Part shown: piece after piece, positions 17,115 through 25,067 of the stretch
How the letters are laid out: each line of letters starts with the position of its first letter
Position numbering within the stretch: position 1 is the stretch's first letter
Origin: DAISJD01 sp036821645
Lineage (GTDB): Bacteria; Pseudomonadota; Alphaproteobacteria; ATCC43930; CGMCC-115725
Assembly (NCBI GenBank): GCA_036821645.1
Contig: DAISJD010000032.1
Span: 1-27,836 of the forward strand
Direction of reading: 5' to 3'
Length of the DNA stretch: 27,836 bases
Notes under the pieces: generated by a model
Seen by the model: the letters and a program-made list of their open reading frames with translations, nothing else
Databases searched by the model: none
What the model was told of the DNA's origin: nothing
Translations under genes and position numbers: made by a program

Positions 17115-17954
17115 TCAAACCGTTCCTTCGTCGTTGTTTCCTTGGGGGGGGGCCGCTGGGCCGGAAAAAAACTGCCCCGGTGTTGTTTCAACTGCCCTGG
17201 CTTGGTAATATTGGATGGTCGTGGGGTTCTTGGTCATCATCACCCAGGCGGGTTCTACGGCACCCTCGGCCTGTGCGCTGCCTGTGTTTTGACTTGAGAA
17301 AAGAATAACTTGGTTCGTTGGAACGCTTGTGGTTGCATAGTGTACTGGCTCAAAGAGTGCGACATTGGCCAGCACGGGGGGGGTCACCGTCGTGGCGGGC
17401 GGTAATTGGTCGCCTGCAGGCCAAACGGCGATGTTCTGGCTATTGACGGTCGTGGGTTGGATGACCCGATAGAGATGGACATTGTGCTGAAACGGCACAG
17501 GACCGAATACTTGGATTTGCCCAGCATCTTCGTCCCCAGATTGAATATTGATGAAGAATAAATCAGGTATGACTACCGGCTTATCCTGGTTCATGCTGCG
17601 CCAATTTACATCGGCCGCCAACGCGGCATATTGTGCGTTGCTGACGCTGTTTTGATCGGGCGCTTTTGGTATCGGTGGACAAAGCGGTGTGGTATAAGTC
17701 GTGATATGATGAGCGCCGTATCCTGCCAGTGCAGTGTAGGGTGTGGCAACGGTTGTCGCGGCCAACCCATTGTACGCGATCGTATGGGTGGGTGTGGTCG
17801 TGTGTGTGGTATTAGTCGTCGCACGCGCATCGCCGGTGAAGGCAGTGGTCGTCGTCGGATGTACAATGGTTGTCGGCTCACCGGAATTGACCCCGGTGCC
17901 GGGAATGGAGCCACCAAAACCGGGCAGAAAGAACGGCGTATAAGTAAATGACAT
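17115..17954 (-). CDS. Thr/Pro-rich hypothetical protein, 279 residues
   Basis: I do not recognise this protein. From ATG 17954 (TGAGG upstream) it opens with MSFTYTPFFLPGFGG, a hydrophobic aromatic stretch that is not a signal peptide. A Thr-rich, low-complexity region follows (about residues 25-95, runs such as HPTTTTAF and TTNTTHTTTPTH). The second half looks more folded (VVIPDLFFINIQSGDEDAGQIQVFG, HLYRVIQPTTV, NQVILFSSQNTG) and the tail is Pro/Gly-rich. Base composition is less GC-rich than its neighbours. It has its own terminator and lies upstream of the type I secretion operon on the same strand, so it may be a surface or secreted protein exported by that system. This is position-based inference only. 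Confidence 0.6.
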   Translation of the reverse strand: MSFTYTPFFLPGFGGSIPGTGVNSGEPTTIVHPTTTTAFTGDARATTNTTHTTTPTHTIAYNGLAATTVATPYTALAGYGAHHITTYTTPLCPPIPKAPDQNSVSNAQYAALAADVNWRSMNQDKPVVIPDLFFINIQSGDEDAGQIQVFGPVPFQHNVHLYRVIQPTTVNSQNIAVWPAGDQLPPATTVTPPVLANVALFEPVHYATTSVPTNQVILFSSQNTGSAQAEGAVEPAWVMMTKNPTTIQYYQARAVETTPGQFFSGPAAPPQGNNDEGTV

Positions 17955-18460
17955 GACGGCCTCACTCAAAAATGGTTTGTAGGTGTGGGGAAAGTGAACG
18001 TGAGAGCTACTTTCTGGGCCGATATGCCGTGTGCATCTCGGCATCGAAAGAATGGAACATGTGGTTTCATAGTGTTTACCGAGACACACAACCAAAAATT
18101 GCATTTCTGACTTCAAACGGATTGTTATTCAGACAATCGTTTTCCGCCGCTATGCCGGTCATGGGCATGTCGCACAACTTTTCGCCGATAATGTCCCGCA
18201 TTACAACCATAAAATGATTAAAATTCAATATTTCTCGATGGGACGACGTTCTGGACGACATTCATTCCTAAAAAGAGTAATTATCTATAACAGGACACGT
18301 ATTAATCATCTCTTACCCATCCTGACCAATATCGTGCATGACGTGTCGAGACCGAGACAAAACTGGCGATCGTTCGGGATGGTTGCGCTATAATCCTAGT
18401 CTCGTTCGGGTATGACACGCATATCGGGTCGCCCGTCATTCATCAATTATAGGTAACCCA
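17955..18460. other. Divergent intergenic region between the Thr-rich gene and the methyltransferase gene
   Basis: This is a gene-free stretch of lower GC. It holds the likely promoter of the methyltransferase gene near 18389 and two short direct repeats (GGACGAC twice near 18240-18260; TCGTTCGGG twice around the -10 box). A frame runs upstream from the Thr-rich gene's ATG, but its translation is unlike the gene's N-terminus. I find no RNA gene or terminator. Confidence 0.35.
18370..18410 (+). promoter_or_regulatory. Putative promoter with flanking 9-bp direct repeats
   Basis: A consensus -10 box TATAAT sits at 18389-18394, about 66 bp before the methyltransferase start. The -35 is weak (best match TGGCGA at 18364, 19-bp spacing). 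The 9-mer TCGTTCGGG occurs at 18370-18378 and 18402-18410, on either side of the -10 box, which could be operator half-sites. This rests on position and consensus only. Confidence 0.4.
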
Positions 18461-19297
18461 TTGCGTTCTCAACCCCCATCCCGGATCGTCGCGATTACGG
18501 ATGCCGACGATCCTCGGATTGAGGCTTATCGCGATGTCAAGGATCGCGATCTCCATCGCCGCCATGATGGGTTCATGGCGGAAGGCGATGTCGTCTTGTC
18601 GGTCTTTGTCCGCAGTCGCCTTCAAACCATTCTTTCCGTCCTGATCGCAGAACACCGGGTCCCGCGTATGGCGGATCTTTTGGCATGCATCCCGCCCGAA
18701 ACGCCGATCTACGCCGCCCCGCAAGATGTGCTTGACGCGATTGCGGGCTTTGCGCTGCATCGCGGCATTCTTGCCCTGGGCCAGCGACCGCCGCCCGTGC
18801 CGATCTCGAATTTTATGGAACGGATCGGGGGCAAAGGCCCGCTCCTCATGCTGCAAGGGATTGCGAACCACGACAATATGGGGGGAATTTTTCGCAATGC
18901 GGCCGCCTTCGGCGCTGCGGGGGTGCTGCTCGACCCGACCTGTTGCGACCCGCTTTATCGCAAGGCGATCCGCGTTTCTGTGGGGGGTGTTCTCGAGGTG
19001 CCCTTTGCGCGCCTAGCACCGCAGGATGACCCGATCGCCGTTCTCGAGGGCTCTGGCTATACGCCGCTTGCCCTCAGCCCGAAGGGGGCTGTGGAATTGT
19101 CCGATATGACGGTTCCACCCCGTCCCGCCATTTTGTTGGGCGGTGAAGGGCCGGGTTTGGGCGCCGATCTTCTCGCCCGCTGTTGTACGGTTCGCCTGAC
19201 GATGGCGGGATCGTTCGATTCCCTCAATGTGGCGACTACCAGCGGCATCGCGCTCTATCATATGGCGCAGCACCGGCGTCGGCTCGTGGGGGGATGA
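18461..19297 (+). CDS. TrmH/SpoU-family RNA 2'-O-methyltransferase
   Basis: This 278-residue cytoplasmic SPOUT methyltransferase transfers methyl from S-adenosylmethionine to a ribose 2'-OH in tRNA or rRNA. The N-terminal part (about 1-100) is the substrate-binding segment. The trefoil-knot catalytic domain shows the three SpoU motifs: NHDNMGGIFRNAAAFGA (from N136), ILLGGEGPGLG, and the closing SFDSLNVATTSGIALYH, with conserved N, R, E and S-x-N residues. The exact target nucleotide cannot be assigned. The start is a TTG at 18461 with AGGT about 6 nt upstream; no in-frame ATG fits the conserved N-terminus. It is followed after 88 bp by pepN on the same strand. Confidence 0.9.
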   Translation: MRSQPPSRIVAITDADDPRIEAYRDVKDRDLHRRHDGFMAEGDVVLSVFVRSRLQTILSVLIAEHRVPRMADLLACIPPETPIYAAPQDVLDAIAGFALHRGILALGQRPPPVPISNFMERIGGKGPLLMLQGIANHDNMGGIFRNAAAFGAAGVLLDPTCCDPLYRKAIRVSVGGVLEVPFARLAPQDDPIAVLEGSGYTPLALSPKGAVELSDMTVPPRPAILLGGEGPGLGADLLARCCTVRLTMAGSFDSLNVATTSGIALYHMAQHRRRLVGG

Positions 19298-19385
19298 CCC
19301 ATTGGCCTGAAGAATAGCCTGTCGATTTTTCAAGACCCTGCTAAAGTGCGGTCAACTGACCCTTCATGTGCAAATTGGAGTTGCT

Positions 19386-22049
19386 ATGCCTGATGCATCC
19401 GGTGCCGCCCTTGCGCCCAAAGCCAAACTGTTGGCCGATTACCAAGTACCCGCTTTCGCGGTCGATACGATCGATCTCATCTTCGCGCTCGACGAAGCGG
19501 CGACCCGCGTTCAATCGCGTCTCGTCGTCCGGCGCAACCCGAAATCCAGCGATCGAACGGCTCCCCTGCATCTTGACGGCGAAGCTCTCGACCTCGTCAG
19601 TGTCAGCGTCGACGGGGTGGCGTTGACGGCCGATGCCTATACGCACGGCACTGAATCCCTGACGATCCATGGTTTGGCGGATCAGGCCGTCATCGAGATC
19701 GAAACCCGGATTTCCCCTGCCGCCAATACGAGCCTGAGCGGGCTTTACGTCTCGGCTGGGACGTTCTGTACCCAATGCGAGGCGGAAGGGTTCCGCCGGA
19801 TTACCTATTTCCCCGATCGCCCCGATGTCATGACCCGGTTCACGACGACCCTGGTGGCCGATGCGGCGCGCTATCCCGTGTTGTTGTCGAACGGCAATCC
19901 GATCGATCGCGGCACGGCCGAGAATGGTCAGCATTGGGTGAAATGGGAAGATCCCCATCCGAAACCGGCCTATCTCTTTGCCCTCGTTGCGGGGAATCTC
20001 ACACCGCTCAAGGATGAATTCACCACCAAATCCGGCCGGACCGTATCGCTGGCCATTTGGGTGCGGCCGGAAGATGCCGATAAATGCGGCCATGCCATGG
20101 CCTCGCTCAAAACCGCGATGGCATGGGATGAAGCCGTATTCGGTCTTGAATATGATCTCGATATTTTCAATATTGTCGCGGTTTCGGATTTCAATTTTGG
20201 GGCAATGGAAAATAAGGGCCTCAATATTTTCAATACGGCCTATATCTTGGCCAAGCCGGAAACGGCAACCGATGCGGATTATTTCGGGATCGAGTCTGTG
20301 GTTGCTCATGAATATTTCCATAACTGGACGGGCAATCGCGTTACGTGTCGCGATTGGTTCCAACTTTCATTAAAAGAAGGGTTGACAGTTTTTCGCGATC
20401 AGCAATTCTCCGCCGATCAAGGCTCGTCTGCCGTGTGTCGGATCAACGACGTGCGTCGACTGCGTGCCGGGCAATTCCCGGAAGATGGCGGGCCGCTTGC
20501 CCATCCCGTGCGCCCGGAAAGCTATATCGAGATCGACAATTTCTATACGGCGACCGTTTATCAAAAGGGGGCCGAGCTCGTCCGCATGATCCATCGCCTG
20601 ATTGGGGCGGCGGCGTTCCGTCGCGGGATCGACCTTTATTTTACCCGCCACGACAATCATGCCGTCACGATCGAAGATTTCGTGGCCGCGATGCAGGATG
20701 CATCCGGCATTGATCTCGGTTCCTTCAAACGGTGGTACAGTCAGGCGGGCACGCCCGACCTCGCTGTGAGCGACCATTACGATGCCGCGACCAAGACCTA
20801 TGATCTGACCTTCGTGCAACAGACGAAGCCGACCCCCGGTCAACCGGATAAGCACCCGTTGGTCATGCCGATCGCCATGGGGTTGATTGGGGCCGATGGG
20901 GTCGAAATCGCAACCCGCCTTGCGGGTGAGGCGGAACCGGCGACCGGCACGCGGGTATTGCAGGTGACGGCGGCCGAACAAAGTTTCCGGTTCGTCGATG
21001 TGCCGACCCATCCGGTGCCGTCTGTGCTGCGCGGCTTTTCCGCCCCGGTCAAGCTTGCCCCCTTGCCGCTGGCCAGTCTGAAATTCTTGGCCTTGCACGA
21101 CACGGACCCGTTCGCCCGTTGGGAAGCGGGTCAGCAGGTCGCAACGCGGATTTTGCTGGATCTTGTTGCCGCCCATCAACGGGGCGATACGTTCGGCACC
21201 CTTGATACGGATCTGATCGCGGCCTTGCGCCGGGTTCTGGAAACGGCGGATCATGACCCGGCTTTCGCGGCGGAATCCTTGGCTCTGCCCGGTGAGGCCT
21301 ATCTTGCCGACCAGATGAGCGTCGTCGATGTGGTCGCGATCCATGCCGCGCGCCGCTTCGCCCGGCAGGCGATCGCCCATAGCCTGCACGATCTCTTGAG
21401 TGCAACCTATCATCGGCTACAGGATCACGGTCCCTATCGGCTCGATGCGGCGGCGGTCGGCAAGCGCGCGCTCAAGAATACGTGCCTTGCCTATCTGAAC
21501 GCCACCGGGTCGGACGCGGCGATTGCCTTGGCGGTGGCCCAGGTCAAGAACGCCAACAACATGACGGATACATTGTCGGCCCTCGGCTGCATGAACGATC
21601 AAATGCACCCTGATCGGGATCGGGCCCTGGCACAATTCCACGAGACATGGCGCCACGAAGATCTGGTGATCAATAAATGGTTCTCGCTGCAAGCCATGTC
21701 CGCCCGGCCCGACACGGCCGATCGGGTCAAGGCCCTGTTGGCGCACCCATCCTTCACGCTGAAAAACCCGAACCGGGCACGCGCCTTGATTATGAGTTTT
21801 GCCAGTGCGAACCCCTTGCATTTCCACGCAATCGATGGCAGCGGGTATCGTTTCCTCGCCGATCAGGTCATCGCGCTTGATCCGATCAACCCGATGGTGG
21901 CCGCGCGTATGGTGCAACCATTGGGGACATGGCGGCGTCATGACGGCACCCGCCAGGCCCTGATGCGGGCCGAACTGGAACGGGTACTGGCCGTGCCGGG
22001 GCTCAGTAAAGGGGCATTTGAAATGGCAAGCAAAAGCCTGAATGCCTGA
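19386..22049 (+). CDS. pepN: Aminopeptidase N, M1 family
   Basis: This zinc metalloaminopeptidase removes N-terminal residues from peptides in the cytoplasm. At 887 residues it is close to E. coli PepN (870). The substrate-anchoring GAMEN motif is at 272-276. The zinc site is HEYFH (H308, E309, H312) with the third ligand E331 in LKEGLTVF. It matches the PepN branch in FNIVAVSDFNFGAMENKGLNIFN and in the C-terminal helical superhelix (SVVDVVAIHAARRF, ALGCMNDQMHPDRDRALAQF, NPINPMVAARMVQPL-like end). ATG 19386 has GGAG 5 nt upstream; a GTG six codons earlier (19368) is less well placed. The gene ends just before a strong intrinsic terminator, which also marks the start of the AT-rich cassette array. 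Confidence 0.96.
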   Translation: MPDASGAALAPKAKLLADYQVPAFAVDTIDLIFALDEAATRVQSRLVVRRNPKSSDRTAPLHLDGEALDLVSVSVDGVALTADAYTHGTESLTIHGLADQAVIEIETRISPAANTSLSGLYVSAGTFCTQCEAEGFRRITYFPDRPDVMTRFTTTLVADAARYPVLLSNGNPIDRGTAENGQHWVKWEDPHPKPAYLFALVAGNLTPLKDEFTTKSGRTVSLAIWVRPEDADKCGHAMASLKTAMAWDEAVFGLEYDLDIFNIVAVSDFNFGAMENKGLNIFNTAYILAKPETATDADYFGIESVVAHEYFHNWTGNRVTCRDWFQLSLKEGLTVFRDQQFSADQGSSAVCRINDVRRLRAGQFPEDGGPLAHPVRPESYIEIDNFYTATVYQKGAELVRMIHRLIGAAAFRRGIDLYFTRHDNHAVTIEDFVAAMQDASGIDLGSFKRWYSQAGTPDLAVSDHYDAATKTYDLTFVQQTKPTPGQPDKHPLVMPIAMGLIGADGVEIATRLAGEAEPATGTRVLQVTAAEQSFRFVDVPTHPVPSVLRGFSAPVKLAPLPLASLKFLALHDTDPFARWEAGQQVATRILLDLVAAHQRGDTFGTLDTDLIAALRRVLETADHDPAFAAESLALPGEAYLADQMSVVDVVAIHAARRFARQAIAHSLHDLLSATYHRLQDHGPYRLDAAAVGKRALKNTCLAYLNATGSDAAIALAVAQVKNANNMTDTLSALGCMNDQMHPDRDRALAQFHETWRHEDLVINKWFSLQAMSARPDTADRVKALLAHPSFTLKNPNRARALIMSFASANPLHFHAIDGSGYRFLADQVIALDPINPMVAARMVQPLGTWRRHDGTRQALMRAELERVLAVPGLSKGAFEMASKSLNA

Positions 22050-22065
22050 TCGGATATTGGTGATA

Positions 22066-22097
22066 GGGGGGTGGATTTCTCCACCTCCCTTTTTTTA
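22066..22097 (+). terminator. Intrinsic terminator of pepN
   Basis: A 10-bp stem (22066-22075 with 22080-22089, one G-U pair) closes a 4-nt TTTC loop and is followed by eight T residues (22090-22097). It begins 17 bp after the pepN stop, a textbook rho-independent terminator. It separates housekeeping DNA from the array that follows. Confidence 0.93.
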
Positions 22098-22103
22098 TTT
22101 TAA

Positions 22104-22148
22104 ATTGTATTTAGCGTTGATTTGACCAAACCTAAAGGCTGGCAATGA
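22104..22148 (+). pseudogene. Possible fossil 3' end of a B-type array gene
   Basis: In the frame that ends with the TGA overlapping the A1 start (ATGA), the 14 codons after a TAA at 22101 read IVFSVDLTKPKGWQ and stop. The intact B gene ends in VCFFHLNNPGAWQ in the same position and frame relative to A2. Shared L, P, W, Q, the identical overlap geometry and the same spacing suggest the leftover tail of a lost B-like gene. The match is short and chance is possible. Confidence 0.35.
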
Positions 22149-23125
22149 GAGGGTATATTGTGGATAAGAAGCCGGTGCTGCTCGTCGGGATCATGATCGG
22201 TTTATTGTGCGACACGACGGGGGTGCGTGCCCTTGAGCAGGGGTATCCGAGTGATTTATTGCCGACATATACATTGAATGTTGATGCTATTGAAAATGCA
22301 GTTGAAGGGCTTTTTCCGGACACACATGTCATCGATGAGTTGGTTAATCCTATTGATCGGGAAGAACGGATAAAAATGGCCCATGATGTTTGCGGTCGAT
22401 TGCAAAAGCATGCCGTAATTCTCAATGGTTCTAGGCCGGATCTTGAGGTCTTTCCGTTCGATCCCACGGATCAGGAGCTAAAACCCGTTGTTTGGGAAAA
22501 ACTTTCAATAAAGGATAATGTTGATTTATTGACGGAATATTATGATGCTACGTCTGGCAGACAGACTCCTTTACCGGAAGATAGTGTCGTCGCGGAATTG
22601 AAAAACCTTAACAGTCTTATGAAATTTTCATACGAGATAGATGGCAAAAAACTTGATTTTTATAGACTTGATGATTTTAATTCAAAAGATTTTTTAAGTA
22701 GCTTTCTACCAAAAGATAACGGTATTCGTGACTCTACATATTTTCATTATTTTAGATATATTGGCAGAGTATTGTCATTTTCTCAACATATTTTTTATAA
22801 AATTGATGATCAAAAATATAAAGAGGCGATTACGGGTTTGGGTGGTTTTAATGTACCTTCAAGTTCATATAAAAATATTTTTACATATAAAGGAGGTTTT
22901 TATTCTATAAATATGCCATTTGGAAGTGTAGAATTAATGAAGGTAATTTATAAAAGAGTCAATGAAGTAAACGATTATGAATATGAACTCTATCCGGTTT
23001 CATTGTGTAATTTTAGATTAGATCAGCCAGACGGTTGGGTTAAGCAATCTCATTAATATCAGAATCAGGAGGATTAGATGACCGAAGCAAAATACGCCAC
23101 ACTCCGCAATTCGACACAGAGCAGC
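22140..23125 (+). repeat. Duplicated block, copy 1
   Basis: This block matches 24130-25115 at a constant offset of 1990 bp. The first ~538 bp differ at one base. The centre differs in three patches, and the end (including 21 bp of spacer, the AGGAGG site and the first 16 effector codons) is nearly identical. It holds A1 and the orphan effector start. The borders fall right at the A start codon and inside the effector N-terminus. Confidence 0.92.
22145..23056 (+). CDS. A1: secreted/periplasmic protein of unknown family, candidate immunity protein
   Basis: This 303-residue protein is unrecognised by family. The N-terminus (MRGYIVDKKPVLLVGIMIGLL) is a Sec signal peptide with cleavage probably after VRA near residue 32. 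The mature part has two cysteines, one in HDVCGRLQ and one near the end in SLCNFRLDQPDGW, which could form a disulfide in the periplasm. It is nearly identical to A2 (24135-25046) except for three patches, about residues 179-200, 229-244 and 257-267. A diverged paralogue (B) lies between them. It is followed at 21 bp by an orphan fragment of the lysozyme-effector gene. Position before the effector, periplasmic targeting and patchy variation suggest a protector against a muralytic effector. That is inference; a chaperone or accessory role is possible. Confidence 0.75.
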   Translation: MRGYIVDKKPVLLVGIMIGLLCDTTGVRALEQGYPSDLLPTYTLNVDAIENAVEGLFPDTHVIDELVNPIDREERIKMAHDVCGRLQKHAVILNGSRPDLEVFPFDPTDQELKPVVWEKLSIKDNVDLLTEYYDATSGRQTPLPEDSVVAELKNLNSLMKFSYEIDGKKLDFYRLDDFNSKDFLSSFLPKDNGIRDSTYFHYFRYIGRVLSFSQHIFYKIDDQKYKEAITGLGGFNVPSSSYKNIFTYKGGFYSINMPFGSVELMKVIYKRVNEVNDYEYELYPVSLCNFRLDQPDGWVKQSH

Positions 23126-23152
23126 ATTGTAAGACAATTTATAGGCCATTGA
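23078..23152 (+). pseudogene. Orphan 5' fragment of a lysozyme-effector gene
   Basis: The ATG at 23078 has the same AGGAGG site and 21-bp spacer as the intact effector. It reads MTEAKYATLRNSTQSS, which matches the first 16 residues of the effector at 25068 with one change (S for L at residue 12). The sequences then part, and eight codons later a TGA ends the frame. The catalytic domain is absent. This is the remnant of a displaced effector, comparable in form to orphan fragments in other polymorphic-toxin loci. Confidence 0.8.
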
Positions 23153-23226
23153 AATAGGTTTAGTCACCTTGACTGTTGGTCTCTTTGTGGTTAAGAGATC
23201 CTTATCGTGCGCATTTGAGTGATTGT

Positions 23227-24138
23227 ATGGCCGTGTCACAGTATCGTTTCATGATTTCCGGGGTCGTGGCGGGGGTGGCACTTTTTGTGATGCCCATGTG
23301 TGCCATCGCCAAGGTGCCGCAATATACCATGATGGATGCCGATGCATCGGAGCAGGATCAGGCGCTGGACAAGCAGTTTTGTGAGAAGATGCAGAAAGAT
23401 CTCGCAGAGAATATGCGCGATCCCGTTGAAACGTTGGCACTTAACAGTGATCTCTACTTTCCGAAATTTCCGATACCGCTTGAAAATGACCCGGCAGAAG
23501 ATGTGGCATTGATTAAGAAATTCCTCCTTAATATCCATCCGGAGGCCACCGGCCTCAAACCTGTGATGACGAAGTTTTCATTCGGGAAGATTGAGGCCTA
23601 TCCGCCGATTGTTAAAGATTTTGATGCGGCATGGGATAAAATTCCGGCGGAGCAAAAGGATCAACTTAATTTTTTTGATCTCGACAATTATCAGGCTATT
23701 GTAAATCCACTTCTTATAAAACAATATTATAAATTTACTGCCGGGTATCTCGATTTTCCGGCAGGTAGGATTATGGCTATTTACGTTGATCTTTATGATA
23801 AGCGCCGCAAGGTCAGTCAATATGAAATCGCCCCAGGCATGGAGGCGGGCCTTGCGGGTATTACACAGCTTAAAAAATTATTGCCGAATATTGACCCAGT
23901 CATTGTACAAAATCATTGGTATAGTTTCTTTTTATACCCAGAAAATGTGGGAAAAACTTTGATGCTTGATCCTTTTTTTTCGCCTAAAATTCCAAAAGAT
24001 TATTTTTTTGAAGAAGATCATTCCTATGCCGTCAAAATGCCGGAAGGCTATGTTCATGAAATGCTTTTGAAAGATGATCGTTTGTCGGCGCGTCCGGTCT
24101 GTTTCTTTCACCTGAACAATCCCGGTGCTTGGCAATGA
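23227..24138 (+). CDS. B: secreted/periplasmic protein, diverged paralogue of A1/A2
   Basis: This 303-residue protein is of unrecognised family. A signal peptide covers about residues 1-27 (hydrophobic ISGVVAGVALFVMP, cleavage after AIA). The mature protein has the same layout as A1/A2: an early cysteine in QFCEKMQK, a LKPV motif, an aromatic LNFFDLDNY segment comparable to LDFYRLDDF, and a late cysteine in RPVCFFHLNNPGAW comparable to SLCNFRLDQPDGW. Overall identity is low, so B is an old paralogue. ATG 23227 was preferred over an in-frame TTG at 23176 because the signal peptide starts there. Its stop overlaps the A2 start (ATGA), indicating coupled translation of B, A2 and probably the effector. 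The immunity role is inferred from context. Confidence 0.75.
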   Translation: MAVSQYRFMISGVVAGVALFVMPMCAIAKVPQYTMMDADASEQDQALDKQFCEKMQKDLAENMRDPVETLALNSDLYFPKFPIPLENDPAEDVALIKKFLLNIHPEATGLKPVMTKFSFGKIEAYPPIVKDFDAAWDKIPAEQKDQLNFFDLDNYQAIVNPLLIKQYYKFTAGYLDFPAGRIMAIYVDLYDKRRKVSQYEIAPGMEAGLAGITQLKKLLPNIDPVIVQNHWYSFFLYPENVGKTLMLDPFFSPKIPKDYFFEEDHSYAVKMPEGYVHEMLLKDDRLSARPVCFFHLNNPGAWQ

Positions 24139-25046
24139 GAGGGTATATTGTGGATAAGAAGCCGGTGCTGCTCGTCGGGATCATGATCGGTTTATTGTGC
24201 GACACGACGGGGGTGCGTGCCCTTGAGCAGGGGTATCCGAGTGATTTATTGCCGACATATACATTGAATGTTGATGCTATTGAAAATGCAGTTGAAGGGC
24301 TTTTTCCGGACACACATGTCATCGATGAGTTGGTTAATCCTATTGATCGGGAAGAACGGATAAAAATGGCCCATGATGTTTGCGGTCGATTGCAAAAGCA
24401 TGCCGTAATTCTCAATGGTTCTAGGCCGGATCTTGAGGTCTTTCCGTTCGATCCCACGGATCAGGAGCTAAAACCCGTTGTTTGGGAAAAACTTTCAATA
24501 AAGGATAATGTTGATTTATTGACGGAATATTATGATGCTACGTCTGGCAGACAGACTCCTTTACCGGAAGATAGTGTCGTCGCGGAATTGAAAAACCTTA
24601 ACAGTCTTATGAAATTTTCATACGAGATAGATGGCAAGAAACTTGATTTTTATAGACTTGATGATTTTTTTTCAAAAGGTTTTTTAAATAATTTTTTGCT
24701 ACAATATAAAAACATTAAAGATTCTACAAATTTTCATTATTTTAGATATATTGGCGGAGTATTGTCATTTATTCAACATATTTTTTATAAAATTGATGAT
24801 CAAAAATATAAAGAGGCGGTTATAAGATTTGATCATCCTATTTCACATTTTAGTCTGAATGAAAATATTTTTACATATAAAGGGGGTTTTTATTCTATAA
24901 ATATGTCCGCTGGGGATGTGGGGATCATGAAGATAATTTACAAAAGAGTCAATGACGTAGACGATTATGAATATGAACTCTATCCGGTTTCATTGTGTAA
25001 TTTTAGATTAGATGAGCCAGATGGTTGGGTTAAGCAATCTCATTAA
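24135..25046 (+). CDS. A2: secreted/periplasmic protein, near-duplicate of A1, candidate cognate immunity protein
   Basis: This 303-residue protein has the signal peptide, length and cysteine pair of A1. The first ~180 residues are identical to A1. Differences cluster in three patches (about 179-200, 229-244 and 257-267), where nearly every change alters the amino acid, while the DNA between patches is almost unchanged. The ATG overlaps the B stop; an in-frame TTG at 24129 would add two residues and is less likely. The gene ends 21 bp before the lysozyme-effector start, so it is the best candidate for that effector's partner. The second half is very AT-rich compared with the host genes. Confidence 0.76.
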   Translation: MRGYIVDKKPVLLVGIMIGLLCDTTGVRALEQGYPSDLLPTYTLNVDAIENAVEGLFPDTHVIDELVNPIDREERIKMAHDVCGRLQKHAVILNGSRPDLEVFPFDPTDQELKPVVWEKLSIKDNVDLLTEYYDATSGRQTPLPEDSVVAELKNLNSLMKFSYEIDGKKLDFYRLDDFFSKGFLNNFLLQYKNIKDSTNFHYFRYIGGVLSFIQHIFYKIDDQKYKEAVIRFDHPISHFSLNENIFTYKGGFYSINMSAGDVGIMKIIYKRVNDVDDYEYELYPVSLCNFRLDEPDGWVKQSH

Positions 25047-25056
25047 TATCAGAATC

Positions 25057-25062
25057 AGGAGG
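25057..25062 (+). promoter_or_regulatory. Strong ribosome-binding site of the lysozyme effector
   Basis: AGGAGG sits 5 nt before the ATG at 25068 and fixes the start. The same site is kept before the orphan fragment (23067-23072), showing both were functional translation starts. Confidence 0.85.
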
Positions 25063-25067
25063 ATTAG

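Noticed and set aside
19341..20363. Long minus-strand frame opposite pepN, and a similar one at 20370-21413
   Set aside because: Both lie opposite conserved PepN catalytic sequence and are a by-product of GC-rich codon structure.
24032..24457. Minus-strand frame over the start of A2, with an almost identical frame over A1 (22132-22467)
   Set aside because: The similarity between the two is only the echo of the DNA duplication; the plus-strand genes have signal peptides and coupled starts.
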